Numbered from the stretch's first letter, positions 52,706-64,000 are shown. The stretch: DNA of 64,000 bases from Limnobacter olei (GCF_029087225.1 NZ_JARFJD010000002.1:186001-250000), one strand, 5' to 3'. Made by a program: numbers and translations. The notes: a model not told the origin generated them from the letters alone.

Positions 52706-53785
52706 TTACATGACCTGAATCGGGCAACTTTTGGGCACTGTGTAGCCCTCGGGCAAACTGCACTCCGACGCTTTGCCGTCTATTGAGCAGCGCACCTTTT
52801 TTAGCAGACGCAAGGCACAACCATCGTACACGCCGTCTTTACTCAAGCTGATTCGGGCTTCGCGCATCATGGTGGTGTATTCCGCCTTGTCTGCATCCGT
52901 CATTTTCAGCCAGGCTTTGTCTGGAATTTGTCGGTCGATTTTTTTCACTGCTTCCAAGGCCTTGGGCATTTCCTTCGCCACAAATGCCCGCAATTTCTGG
53001 CCTGAACCCGACTGAAACTTCGACTTTCGCAAAATGATTTGATAAGTGACCATGGCCACAGGCAACTGAATAATTGCGCCACGCCTGCCCAGGCCCTTGT
53101 AAAGCTCAAGAGGTGAGTAGGCAATCGAGGGGGCCACAATAATATCCACGGCGCCGTTGTTGAACATGGAACCGTAATTGGATACGTCTGCAGCGATCGG
53201 TTGTGCACCAACCTGCTCAATCAGCCTGCGCTGCGATTCATCGTGCGACAAAGCCGCAACCCGCTTGCCCGCAGCCTTGGCCAGTGAATTGATTTCGCGA
53301 TCGCGCACAAACACATAAGCTGTGCCGAAGGGCAATACACCACCCACCTCAAAGTCACTTTGCTGCATCACACTTTGCAACTGCGGGCTGCCCATCGACT
53401 TCAAAGCCAGCAACACTGCATCGTAGTTGGGCAAGCCACCAATCGCATCCAGGCTGCCGGTGAAGCTGTTGTATTTTCGGGTTCGAATACCTGTGGCCAC
53501 CAGGCCATCGCACGCACCAATTTCAAAGTCTTTGGCGGCGACCGATTCATTGGTATACACCACCGGTTTAAAGCCATAGCCGTTTTTTCGGCCTTCCAGT
53601 GCGTATTCCTGTGCCAAACCAAAAATTGGCCCCTTGGCACCCAACAAATCAAACACACAAATGTAGGGCTCTTGGCCGCTAACTGTCTGGGCACGTGCGG
53701 TGTTCTGGAAACCCAGAAAAACCAACATCATCAAACTGAAAACAGCCACAATTCGAAGACTGTTTTTTACACATGGATTCATCAT
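52706..53785 (-). CDS. Exported solute-binding-like protein (DUF6091-like)
   Basis: A 359-residue protein with a signal peptide (cleavage near TARAQT). The mature part resembles a type II periplasmic binding protein: YICVFDLLGAKGPI at the start, VYTNESVAAKDFEIGACDG near residue 80, and GTAYVFVRDREINSLAKAAGKRV around residue 160. Two C-terminal Cys pairs (DGCALRLLKKVRC; ECS...SCPI) probably make disulfides. I recall similar proteins under DUF6091 'putative solute-binding protein'; the ligand is unknown and there is no transporter gene beside it. It overlaps the start of the SRPBCC gene's stop by four bases. Confidence 0.75.
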   Translation of the reverse strand: MMNPCVKNSLRIVAVFSLMMLVFLGFQNTARAQTVSGQEPYICVFDLLGAKGPIFGLAQEYALEGRKNGYGFKPVVYTNESVAAKDFEIGACDGLVATGIRTRKYNSFTGSLDAIGGLPNYDAVLLALKSMGSPQLQSVMQQSDFEVGGVLPFGTAYVFVRDREINSLAKAAGKRVAALSHDESQRRLIEQVGAQPIAADVSNYGSMFNNGAVDIIVAPSIAYSPLELYKGLGRRGAIIQLPVAMVTYQIILRKSKFQSGSGQKLRAFVAKEMPKALEAVKKIDRQIPDKAWLKMTDADKAEYTTMMREARISLSKDGVYDGCALRLLKKVRCSIDGKASECSLPEGYTVPKSCPIQVM

Positions 53786-54300
53786 CTTTTTCCTGCCTGC
53801 AAGGCGCGAAGCGTGATGATTTGGGTGAGATTAACCAAAGTTTTAGTCATCATCCGGTTCCAGATCAAATCCACTACCACAGCCTTGAATACGAGTCGCT
53901 TGGGCCCAATGCCCAAGCCTGGTTTTAAATAAAACAGGTAGCGCCAGGTCACCAAGGTACCGTCGCCATCCCGCTCAAATTCAAATGAACCTTTGGCGTG
54001 ATCAAGCCAGTTCAACAGGGGTTGGCTAAAGCCCGTACCCTTGTATACAAACTGGCGATTTGGCACAAAGGCCAATACTTCTTCATCAATAACAGCGCCG
54101 CCCTTGAATGTAATTCGCTGAATATCGCCCACTTCATTGAACGATTGGCCCTGAATCATTTCTATACGAGTAATCGGCGCAATCAATGCGTCACTGTGAA
54201 TGTATTCATCCGCCTTTAAACGGGTGTACAAGGCAAAGCAATCGGCCAGAGGCACGGGGATTCGGCATGAACGCTGGATCATCAAGGGTGCTTGGGTCAC
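53782..54300 (-). CDS. SRPBCC (START-like) ligand-binding protein
   Basis: A 172-residue helix-grip protein. It has a polyketide-cyclase-like core with VPLADCFALYTRL near the start, EVGDIQRITFKGGAVIDEEVL, and FSQPLLNWLDHAKGSFEFE. Such proteins bind hydrophobic ligands in a cavity. The start is a GTG at 54300 with AGAGGA six bases upstream; a longer frame to 54417 crosses the divergent YkvA start and is rejected. It is coupled to the solute-binding-like gene by a four-base overlap. Ligand unknown. Confidence 0.8.
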   Translation of the reverse strand: MTQAPLMIQRSCRIPVPLADCFALYTRLKADEYIHSDALIAPITRIEMIQGQSFNEVGDIQRITFKGGAVIDEEVLAFVPNRQFVYKGTGFSQPLLNWLDHAKGSFEFERDGDGTLVTWRYLFYLKPGLGIGPKRLVFKAVVVDLIWNRMMTKTLVNLTQIITLRALQAGKR

Positions 54301-54333
54301 AATGAATCCTCTTTTAGTTGTTGGGTACTGCGC

Positions 54334-54816
54334 ATGATCACACGTTTCTTTCCGATTCTTAGCAAACTGAAAGCACTGAAAACTCATGGCCGCATGCTGT
54401 GGCACGCTTTTCGGCATGCCGACACACCGAAATGGATCAAAGGCTTCATGCTGGCCGTGGTGGTTTATCTGTTTAGCCCCATTGACCTCATCCCTGACTT
54501 TTTGGTGCTGTTTGGCATTACCGACGATTTGGTCGTGATTAGCGCCGCCATGTGGTTTTTAGGCAAAGTTGTTCCGGAAAAGGTCAAAAACAGCCTGCCC
54601 ATGGACCAGGCAGGCAGCCAAGCAACCTCGACAGACAACACACAGCAAGTGCAAAAAAACACGGTCAAAGCGCCCACTGCATTGCCTGCTACACCCACAA
54701 AAACAAGCCCTCTCAAGCCTTTCGGAATTGTTTTGCTCGTGGGGTTGCTGATTGCCGCTTTGGCAAGCCACCCATGGATACATGCCCAATTTCAAAGCAT
54801 TGGAGCATTTTTTTGA
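54334..54816 (+). CDS. YkvA/DUF1232 membrane protein
   Basis: A 160-residue protein with the DUF1232 core (FMLAVVVYLFSPIDLIPDFL, around residues 37-56; FGITDDLVVISAAMWF). A Gln/Thr/Ser-rich linker and a C-terminal membrane helix (FGIVLLVGLLIAALAS) follow. The core motif SPIDLIPD is diagnostic; the family function is unknown. The ATG at 54334 is 33 bases from the divergent SRPBCC start, so the two share a promoter region. The C-terminal helix is an addition over many family members. Confidence 0.85.
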   Translation: MITRFFPILSKLKALKTHGRMLWHAFRHADTPKWIKGFMLAVVVYLFSPIDLIPDFLVLFGITDDLVVISAAMWFLGKVVPEKVKNSLPMDQAGSQATSTDNTQQVQKNTVKAPTALPATPTKTSPLKPFGIVLLVGLLIAALASHPWIHAQFQSIGAFF

Positions 54817-54850
54817 GTGTGGAAGTAACAGTTTTACTCTAGAAAAACAA

Positions 54851-54878
54851 AAAGCCCGGTGATTTCTCACCGGGCTTT
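54851..54878 (-). terminator. Terminator of actP (may act on both strands)
   Basis: A perfect 12-base-pair stem (AAAGCCCGGTGA with TCACCGGGCTTT) around a four-base loop. On the minus strand it is followed by TTTTTGTTTTTCT, a strong T-run, so it ends the leftward actP transcript. On the plus strand only TTTC follows, so rightward action on ykvA is weaker. Confidence 0.88.
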
Positions 54879-54934
54879 CAAGCTTCTTCAGCCCTGCCTT
54901 TCAGTGAAGGCAGTGGTTATTGTTGAACAGTCAA

Positions 54935-56740
54935 TCAGTGACCAGTTGCCATGCCGGCACCACGCGGGGTGCGTACATCTTCAACCAGGTGCTGAATGTG
55001 CTCTGGGGGTGGTGCTGTCACTTTGCTGACCAGGTAGGCCACGACAAAGTTAACAATAGCGCCCACTGTACCAAAGGCTTCTGGCGTGATGCCGAAGAAG
55101 CCGTTGGCACCGCCAACCAAATGCAAGTACTCAGTACCGTTGATAAACAAAATACCCTTGTGTGCGAACACATAGAACAGGGTGACTGCCAAGCCACTCA
55201 ACATACCCACAATTGCGCCTGTGGAGTTCATGGTTTTGGAGAAAATACCCATCATGATTACCGGGAACAAGCTTGATGCTGCAATACCGAAGGCCAAGGC
55301 CACAGTACCCGCCGCGAAGCCTGGCGGGTTCAAGCCCAGATAACCGGCCAGAACAATCGCACCTGCCATGGAAATTTTACCGGCCAGCAGTTCGTTCTTT
55401 TCAGAAATACTTGGGTTGAACACGCCCTTGATCAAGTCGTGCGAAACCGCAGACGAAATCGCCAGCAGCAAACCAGCCGCAGTCGACAGCGCAGCAGCCA
55501 AACCGCCGGCAGCCACCAGGGCGATCACCCAGTTGGGCAGCAATGCAATTTCAGGGTTGGCCAACACCATAATGTCAGCGTTCACTGTCATTTCATTGCC
55601 TTTCCAGCCTGCAGCTTCCGCTTTGGCCAAGAACTCGGGGTTCTTGCTTGCATCGTTGTAGTACTGAATACGACCATCACCATTCTTGTCTTCAAACTTG
55701 AGCAAGCCTGTTGTTTCCCAACGACCCATCCAGTCAGGCTTCTTGTCGTTTTCCAAAGCTGCGTCAGCAGCGAACAAGTCGCCACCGGTGGCCACATTGG
55801 AATTCACCGTGGCATGCAGGTTGTAACGGGCCATTGCGCCAACAGCAGGTGCAGTGGTGTACAGAATTGCAATGAACACCAGTGCCCAACCGGCAGATGA
55901 ACGTGCATCAGCCACTGTGGGTACAGTGAAGAAGCGAATAATAACGTGGGGCAGGCCCGCGGTACCAATCATCAAACTAACGGTGTAGAAGAAGGTGTTC
56001 AGGTAGCTACCACCAGCAGGTGTTGTTGTGTACTGGCTAAAGCCGAGGTCGGTCACCACCTTGTCCAGGGTGGCCAGCATGGGCTGGCCGTTGGCCAACA
56101 TGTCAGAACCCAGACCCAACTGCGGCAATGGATTGCCTGTCAGGTTCAAGGAAATGAAGATTGCTGGAATGGTGTAAGCGAAAATCAACACGATGTACTG
56201 TGCAATTTGCGTGTAGGTAATGCCCTTCATGCCGCCAAACACTGCGTACATAAACACAATACCCATACCCACATAAATACCCACTTCAGCGGACACACCC
56301 AGGAATCGGGAGAACGCTACACCCACACCTGTCATCTGGCCGATTACATAAGTAATGGAAGCCACCAGCAAACAGATCACAGCCACTGTGCGCGCTGTGT
56401 TGGAGTAGTAACGGTCACCAATAAACTGGGGCACCGTGAACTTGCCGAACTTGCGCAGGTACGGAGCCAGCAACATCGCCAACAACACATAGCCGCCGGT
56501 CCAGCCCATCAGGAATACGGAACCACCGTAACCCATGTTGGCAATCAAACCCGCCATTGAAATGAACGAAGCGGCAGACATCCAGTCTGCGGCAGTCGCC
56601 ATGCCGTTGGCCACGGGGTGAACGCCACCGCCAGCCACATAAAATTCACCCGTGCTGCCAGCACGAGCCCAAAACGCAATACCGAGGTACAGCGCAAAAC
56701 TCAAACCCACGATGACGTAGGTGATTGTTTGCAAATCCAT
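54935..56740 (-). CDS. actP: Cation/acetate symporter ActP-like (sodium:solute symporter family)
   Basis: A 601-residue sodium:solute symporter with about 13 helices. N-terminal GEFYVAGGGVHPVANGMATAADWMSAASF is the SSS start in two parts; SVFLMGWTGGYVLLAMLLAPYLRKFGKFTVP follows, also split, and FGGMKGITYTQIAQYIVLIFAY lies near residue 190. It carries short-chain carboxylates such as acetate or related substrates with Na+ or H+. Long loops around residues 330-390 (DKKPDWMGRWETTGL) are typical of the VC_2705-type subgroup paired with DUF4212. The ATG at 56740 has AAGGAG seven bases upstream. Substrate is inferred. Confidence 0.88.
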   Translation of the reverse strand: MDLQTITYVIVGLSFALYLGIAFWARAGSTGEFYVAGGGVHPVANGMATAADWMSAASFISMAGLIANMGYGGSVFLMGWTGGYVLLAMLLAPYLRKFGKFTVPQFIGDRYYSNTARTVAVICLLVASITYVIGQMTGVGVAFSRFLGVSAEVGIYVGMGIVFMYAVFGGMKGITYTQIAQYIVLIFAYTIPAIFISLNLTGNPLPQLGLGSDMLANGQPMLATLDKVVTDLGFSQYTTTPAGGSYLNTFFYTVSLMIGTAGLPHVIIRFFTVPTVADARSSAGWALVFIAILYTTAPAVGAMARYNLHATVNSNVATGGDLFAADAALENDKKPDWMGRWETTGLLKFEDKNGDGRIQYYNDASKNPEFLAKAEAAGWKGNEMTVNADIMVLANPEIALLPNWVIALVAAGGLAAALSTAAGLLLAISSAVSHDLIKGVFNPSISEKNELLAGKISMAGAIVLAGYLGLNPPGFAAGTVALAFGIAASSLFPVIMMGIFSKTMNSTGAIVGMLSGLAVTLFYVFAHKGILFINGTEYLHLVGGANGFFGITPEAFGTVGAIVNFVVAYLVSKVTAPPPEHIQHLVEDVRTPRGAGMATGH

Positions 56741-56751
56741 TGGCAATCTCC

Positions 56752-57012
56752 TTAGTTTTCGTGGACGTCGTGTTCGCGGTCGATCTGACCCATCTTCTTC
56801 GCGTAGTAGAAAATGAGGATAATAAACATGTAAATAGAACCTTGTTGGGCAAACCAGAAGCCCAGTGGGTAACCACCGATGCTGAATTGATTGAGTTGCT
56901 CAACAAACAGAATACCGGCGCCGTAAGAAACCAAAAACCACACAATCATGATCTTGGTCAACAGGCCGAGTGTCGCTTTCCAGTAGGCTTCACCGCCCTT
57001 TGGGTTGCTCAT
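56752..57012 (-). CDS. DUF4212 small membrane protein
   Basis: An 86-residue two-helix membrane protein: YWKATLGLLTKIMIVWFLVSYGAGILF and GFWFAQQGSIYMFIILIFYYAKKM, each split by a short loop. This is DUF4212, the usual companion of VC_2705-type symporters, possibly a small subunit like those beside panF or other SSS genes. GGAGACAAGCG precedes the ATG. The actP gene follows after 11 bases. Confidence 0.93.
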   Translation of the reverse strand: MSNPKGGEAYWKATLGLLTKIMIVWFLVSYGAGILFVEQLNQFSIGGYPLGFWFAQQGSIYMFIILIFYYAKKMGQIDREHDVHEN

Positions 57013-57330
57013 CGCTTGTCTCCTTTTTAAGGTTGTTGTTAACCGCAGGCACGAGAAAAGAGGTCACATGGTTTCGCGCCAAGCTACTGCAAGTATTGAA
57101 ATGTAAACTTACGTCAAACTTAACTGAATCAAATAAATAATTTACTTAATAAACTAAAAAAAGACCTCCCCCAGCATTACCCCCCTACCCAAACATGCGA
57201 TTCCCAAAGCTGGAAAAACTGCAAACTGGTCGGTGATTACCTGTTTTATCAAGTGATTGAGCTGAACAAGGCCCCACACAATGGTATTTACCCCAATCAA
57301 GCCAACTCATTCTGATTAACAAGGCGACCC
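57013..57330. other. Intergenic region between DUF4212 and the chemoreceptor (about 318 bases)
   Basis: No gene seen on either strand. The stretch is divergent, so it should hold promoters for both flanking operons. The AT-rich part around 57118-57165 (aaataaataatttacttaat) is the most promoter-like region, and TTGACG occurs on the minus strand near 57115. A C-rich run (ccccctaccc) lies around 57178-57190. No palindrome of note was found. Confidence 0.6.
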
Positions 57331-60146
57331 ATGACACCCAATATCGAGCAACCTGGCAAGCACCGCACCCACTTGTTCAACGCGCTGGCGAAAAGCCAGG
57401 CCTGTATTGAATTCGACCTGAGCGGCCATGTGCTGTATGCCAACGAGAACTTCTTAAATGTTTTCGGCTACTCGGAAGAGGATGTGCTGGGGAAACACCA
57501 CAGCCTTTTTTGCACAGCGAGTACCGCAGAGTCGGACGAATACCGGCTGTTCTGGAGCAAATTGCGCGAGGGCGAGTTTCAAACTGGTGAATTTTTGCGT
57601 CTGAATTCGCAAGGTCAAGAGGTGTATATCCAGGCGAGCTACAACCCGGTTCGGGATGATGACGGCAATTTGATCTCGGTCATCAAGATTGCATCGAACA
57701 TAACCGATGTAAAAGGCAAGTCACTTGAAAATGAAGGCAAGGTGGCTGCGATCGACAAAACTCAAGCCGTGATTGAATTTGACACCACTGGCCGTATTTT
57801 GACGGCCAACGACAACTTTCTGAACACCATGGGTTATCGCCTGCAAGAAATTGTCGGGCAACACCACCGCCAGTTTTGCGAAAAAGACCATGCAGAATCT
57901 GAGGAATACAGCCAATTCTGGAAAGACCTTGCCGCTGGCGAGTTCAAATCAGGCGAATTCATGCGCTTGAACCGGCACGGTCGCCCCGTGTGGCTGCAGG
58001 CCACTTACACGCCAATTTTGGGTGTGAACGGCAAGCCTGTGAAAGTCATTAAATTTGCGAGCGACATCACTGCCGCCAAATTAAAGGCGATTGAAGACGA
58101 CGGCAAGGTCAATGCGATGAATCGCTCGCAGGGCATCATCGAGTTTGATCTCGGTGGTCATATCTTGCACGCCAACGAGAATTTCCTCTCCCTGACAGGC
58201 TATTCACTAAGTGACATTGTGGGTCAGCACCACAGCATGTTTGTGGACAAGGAGGAGGCCAGCAGCGGTGCTTACCGCGCGTTCTGGCGCAAATTGGGCC
58301 AAGGCGAATTTGATTCAGGTGAGTACCTGCGTGTTGGCAATCACGGCAAGCGAATCTGGATTCAGGCCAGCTACAACCCGATTCTTGACCTCGAAGGCAA
58401 CCCGGTCAAAGTTATCAAATTCTGCAGCGACATCACCCAATCCAAATTGCAAGGGATTGAAACCCAGGCGCGAATGGATTCTGTCTCCAATACCAGCTGC
58501 ATTCTGGAGTTCAATGCAGAGGGGAAAATTCTCAATAGCAATGAGCTGATGCAAAAATCGCTGGGTTACAGCCAAACCGACCTGTCGGACAAATCCGAAA
58601 GCTTTTTGATGTTCGATGAAGAACGCAATGACAGCAATCACTTCAAAACCTGGAATGAATTGCGCGAAGGCAAAAACCTTGCGGGTGAGTTCCGTTACAA
58701 GGGTGTGGGCGGAAAGGAGATCTGGCTTTCAGGTACACGCAGCCCTGTCATTGGCCTTGACGGGAAATTGATCAAAGTGGTGTTGATACTGCAGGACATT
58801 ACAGAATCGAAGCTGTCGCGGCTGGACGCCGAAGGCAAACTGGGGGCGATTGATCGCTCTCAAGCGGTGATTGAATTTGACATGCAGGGCAAAGTACTTG
58901 CAGCCAACGGCAACTTTTTGAAACTGATGGAATATTCCGCAGAGGAAATTTTAGGTCGCCACCACCGCATGTTTGTGGATGCCGCCTATGCTGCCACCCC
59001 TCAATACCAGGCATTTTGGGAAAGCCTGGGCCGTGGTCAGTTTGAATCAGGTGAATACAAACGGGTTGCGAAAGGTGGTCGAGAAGTATGGATTCAAGCC
59101 ACCTACAACCCAATTTACGACCCGCGCGGCAACCTGGTCAAGGTGGTGAAGTTTGCCAGCGACGTGACCCAAAGCAAGCTGAAAAATTCGGAGTTTGAAG
59201 CCAAGGTCGAAGCCATTAACCTGGGGCAAGCCGTGATTGAATTCGATCTCGACGGCCATGTGTTAATAGCCAACCGGAATTTCCTCAATGCCATGGGTTA
59301 CACCTCGCGTGAAATTCAGGGACAACACCACAGCATTTTCTGTACGCTGGAATACACGCAAAGCGAAGAATACCGCGACTTCTGGTTGAAGCTGAATGAA
59401 GGAAAATTTGTGAGCGGCCGCTTTCACCGCGTGGGCAAGTTCAACCGCGATGTATGGATTCAAGCCACCTACAACCCCATTCTGGACTTGAATGGCAACG
59501 TGGTTAAAGTGGTGAAATATGCCTACGATGTAACCAAAGAAGTGATGCTGGAACAGGGTATCAACAAGAAGTCGGGCGAAATGCGGGAACGTGTGTCCAA
59601 GCTGGTCGAGAGCATCACCGACATTTCGGGCAACTCAGCAGCCGCCACACAACTGGCAGAAAAAGGCGTGGAAGCGGCCCACCAGGGAAGCCGCGAATTG
59701 AAGCGATCCATCGCTGCAATCCATGCCATCCAGAACAGCTCGAGCAAAGTGTCGGAAATTGTGCGGGTTATTGGCGATATTGCTAACCAAACCAACTTGC
59801 GGTCATTCAATGCAGCCATTGAAGCCGCACGCGCCGGGCAACATGGCGTTGGGTTCTCGGTGGTAGCAGCCGAAGTGCGCAAGCTGGCAGAGAGCAGCTC
59901 AAGCGCAGCTCGCGAAATTGCAACACTGATTGAGGAATCGGTTGCACAGGTTGAGGAAGGCGTTGAGGTGAGCCAGAACGCCGCACAAAGCTTTGAAGGA
60001 ATTTTGAGCAGTGTGACTGAAACAGGTGAAAGCGTGAAGCAAATTACCAGTTCGGCAGAACAGCAGCGCGACCTGGCCATTGCCGTGAACCGCCTGATTG
60101 AAGAGCTCACTGGTGGCCTTGAAAAACACACGGGCAGCAAAACCGC

Positions 60147-60150
<4 letters not shown>
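57331..60150 (+). CDS. Soluble methyl-accepting chemoreceptor with six tandem PAS domains (BdlA-like)
   Basis: A 939-residue receptor without membrane helices. Six PAS domains of the GxHHxxF...[10 protein letters not shown] type start at residues 25, 147, 269, 391, 513 and 635, exactly 122 residues (366 bases) apart with no insertion or deletion. The fourth has lost the GxHHxxF motif (it reads DKSESF). A signalling coiled-coil domain covers about residues 755-939; its tip reads [27 protein letters not shown], where most receptors have LLAL or LLAF. The nearest known type is BdlA of Pseudomonas, which has two PAS domains. Its gene is coupled by a four-base overlap to a triple-CheW gene. The cue, ligand and kinase are unknown. 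Confidence 0.93.
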
Positions 60151-62859
<2,709 letters not shown>

Positions 62860-62969
62860 TTAAATCATTTCAAGCACATGGGCCTGAAAACCACGTTTTG
62901 AGTGGCCATTCCAGCAATTCAAGCGCTTGTTTGGCACAATGGAGTCATTCACAAAATTAGAAGTACCCC

Positions 62970-63494
62970 ATGCAACAACCTGTTGAACCTGAATTCATTC
63001 GCGCCGAAAAACGCGAAGGCGACGCCGAGCTGGACGCGCACATGTTTCGGCAAGCGCTGGCCCAGTTTGCCACTGGCATCACCATCATCACCACCAAGAA
63101 TGCCGAGGGCAAATACGTGGGGGTGACGGCCAATTCCTTCAACTCGGTATCGCTACACCCACCATTGGTGCTGTGGAGTTTGTCCAAAAAAGCCAGCAGC
63201 CACGATGCATTTGCAGCCGCCACGCATTATGGCGTGAGCGTGTTGTCGGCTGACCAGGAAGATTTGTCACACCATTTCTCGACCTTCAAAGGCGATCGGT
63301 TTGCGGGTGTCGAAGTGATTGAGGGCTTGGGCGGTGCGCCTTTGATTCCACATGCTTTGGCGCATTTTGAGTGCAAAGTACGCAGCCGCTACGATGAGGG
63401 CGATCACTTCATCATGGTGGGCGAGGTGTTGCGCTGCGACTTCCGGGAAGGTGAGGCGTTGGTGTATCGGTCGAGGAAGTACTTCCGGAACTAA
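62970..63494 (+). CDS. Flavin reductase family protein
   Basis: A 174-residue FMN-binding split-barrel protein of the flavin reductase domain family: FRQALAQFATGITIITTKNAEG (around residue 26), GVTANSFNSVSLHPPLVLWSLSKKASSH in two parts, and GDHFIMVGEVLRCDFREG. Such proteins give reduced FMN to monooxygenases or act as oxidoreductases. No monooxygenase gene is adjacent. The ATG is the only reasonable start. It is well separated from neighbours. Confidence 0.9.
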   Translation: MQQPVEPEFIRAEKREGDAELDAHMFRQALAQFATGITIITTKNAEGKYVGVTANSFNSVSLHPPLVLWSLSKKASSHDAFAAATHYGVSVLSADQEDLSHHFSTFKGDRFAGVEVIEGLGGAPLIPHALAHFECKVRSRYDEGDHFIMVGEVLRCDFREGEALVYRSRKYFRN

Positions 63495-63509
63495 TCGGCG
63501 AATATTCAT

Positions 63510-63635
63510 TGCCGAATTGGCTTGGGTTCCTATCTCTTGGCGGTTATTAATCGCCCACTCGGCTTGGGTGCGGATCTCTCGGCGCTTCTTAACCGCCCAC
63601 TCGACTTGGGTTCCGATCTCTCGCCAGAAAACCTG
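63510..63635 (+). repeat. Three tandem copies of a degenerate 42-bp repeat
   Basis: Copies begin at 63510, 63552 and 63594. All contain CTTGGGT followed by ATCTCT or similar at a fixed offset (CTTGGG at 63521, 63563, 63605). The second begins CGCCCACTCGGCTTGGGTGC; the third differs at a few bases and the first is the most diverged. Inverted partial copies follow downstream. It may be a species-specific intergenic repeat family. Confidence 0.75.
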
Positions 63636-63763
63636 TTTAGCCCTTGCTGAGCCTTGCGATGCCTGCGAACGACCCTCCTAAACTGCGGGTCGGGTCTGTT
63701 CTCTGTCGCCCATGCTGGGCAACACCGGCCCTGCTCGGCACGCAAGGGCAGGTTTTCTTGAAG

Positions 63764-63853
63764 GCGAAGCGATCGAAACACCGCCGCCGATTGGGCGTTT
63801 AAAGCAGCGGCGACCATTCAAGTGCGACACAAGGGACCCACGCCGAGTTGGCG
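63764..63853 (-). repeat. Inverted partial copies of the 42-bp repeat
   Basis: Read on the minus strand, 63853-63833 gives CGCCAACTCGGCGTGGGTCC, matching 17 of 21 bases of the direct copy at 63552. The block 63797-63764 begins CGCCCAATCGGC (11 of 12 matching) and then diverges, keeping GATCG/TTCGCC-like ends. Together with the direct copies this gives a partly palindromic arrangement. Confidence 0.55.
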
Positions 63854-63881
63854 AACGAATCGGCATCCCGATCGCGTGCGC

Positions 63882-64000
63882 TCAACTCACCGAGTCATTC
63901 AACGCCGCCAACAACCTGGCCTCTGTCAAATCAGCATTACACAGCTCGATGAACTTGTACGCAAACGAACGCAGGTAGTGTCCTTTGCGAATCGCTATGC
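63882..64000 (-). CDS. LysR-family regulator, CysB-like, C-terminal end (cut by window edge)
   Basis: Reading leftward from the edge, the last 39 codons give IAIRKGHYLRSFAYKFIELC followed by NADLTEARLLAALNDSVS and a TGA at 63884-63882. This resembles the C terminus of CysB-type LysR regulators, which have an (R)RGxxLRxYxYxFIxxFAPxLT segment. CysB controls sulfur assimilation in response to acetylserine. The fragment is short, so the family call is tentative and the remainder lies outside the window. Confidence 0.55.
   Translation of the reverse strand, partial: IAIRKGHYLRSFAYKFIELCNADLTEARLLAALNDSVS

Larger units (their letters stand above)
63495..63881. other. Gene-free stretch with 42-bp repeats
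   Basis: No believable gene in about 387 bases. It contains three direct 42-base repeats (63510-63635) and two inverted partial copies (63764-63797 and 63833-63853). A short minus-strand open frame (63530-63817) gives an Arg/Ser-rich peptide that only reflects these repeats. Confidence 0.7.

Noticed and set aside
63530-63817. A 95-codon minus-strand frame with repeated Arg/Ser peptides
   Set aside because: The peptide repeats are just the translation of the 42-bp DNA repeat; no start signal and no other coding sign.

Overview
The window reads as ordinary chromosome from a betaproteobacterium of the order Burkholderiales. Protein flavour and gene order (DUF4212-ActP, a Tad locus, dnaX-ybaB-recR, Xi-class GST, FeS-type photolyase) suggest a Limnobacter-like organism; this is an inference from recollection, not a database result. 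Genes are dense on both strands. I see no phage, insertion sequence, CRISPR array or tRNA gene. One RNA gene (4.5S SRP RNA) and one recognisable riboswitch (guanidine-II) are present.

Layout. 1-5.3 kb (minus): start of argS, then a run of closely spaced genes (cca; guanidine exporter gdx/sugE behind a guanidine-II riboswitch; LOG-family protein; GNAT; TauE/SafE permease; small exported protein; PaiB-like protein; HNH protein). 5.4-18 kb: a light/oxidative-stress island built around a LitR/CarH-type B12-binding MerR regulator. Leftward it reads into DUF2256, an FeS photolyase and a Xi GST. Rightward it reads into a glutathione peroxidase, folE2, and a tightly overlapping lipid-modification operon (FAD oxidoreductase, DUF1365, cyclopropane-fatty-acid-synthase-like methyltransferase, chalcone-isomerase-like protein, GPH transporter, DUF3833 lipoprotein, SDR, NTF2-like). 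A diiron ferritin-like protein and rfaE2 follow. 19.5-25.3 kb (minus): low-complexity exported protein, PPK2, a fused indolepyruvate ferredoxin oxidoreductase and an EcsC-like protein.

25.5-35.2 kb (plus): a Tad/Flp pilus operon (flp, tadE, cpaB, cpaC, tadZ, tadA, tadB, tadC, tadD, a small exported protein) ending in a soluble histidine kinase, convergent with a degenerate HD-GYP protein. 36.5-48.7 kb: dsbB with an Hpt-like gene, transaldolase, a CaiB/BaiF CoA-transferase, recR-ybaB-dnaX, 4.5S RNA and an AddA/AddB-like helicase-nuclease pair. 48.9-54.8 kb: trxA, rho, LemA/TPM genes, a solute-binding-like protein with an SRPBCC protein, and YkvA. 54.9-62.8 kb: actP with DUF4212, a soluble chemoreceptor with six PAS domains in an exact 366-bp repeat, a triple-CheW protein, and tgt. 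63-64 kb: a flavin reductase, a gene-free stretch with 42-bp repeats, and the end of a probable CysB-type regulator.

The strongest functional stories are the guanidine-II riboswitch operon, the B12-photoreceptor-centred island with candidate operators in its divergent promoter, and the six-PAS chemoreceptor paired with its own three-CheW coupling protein.
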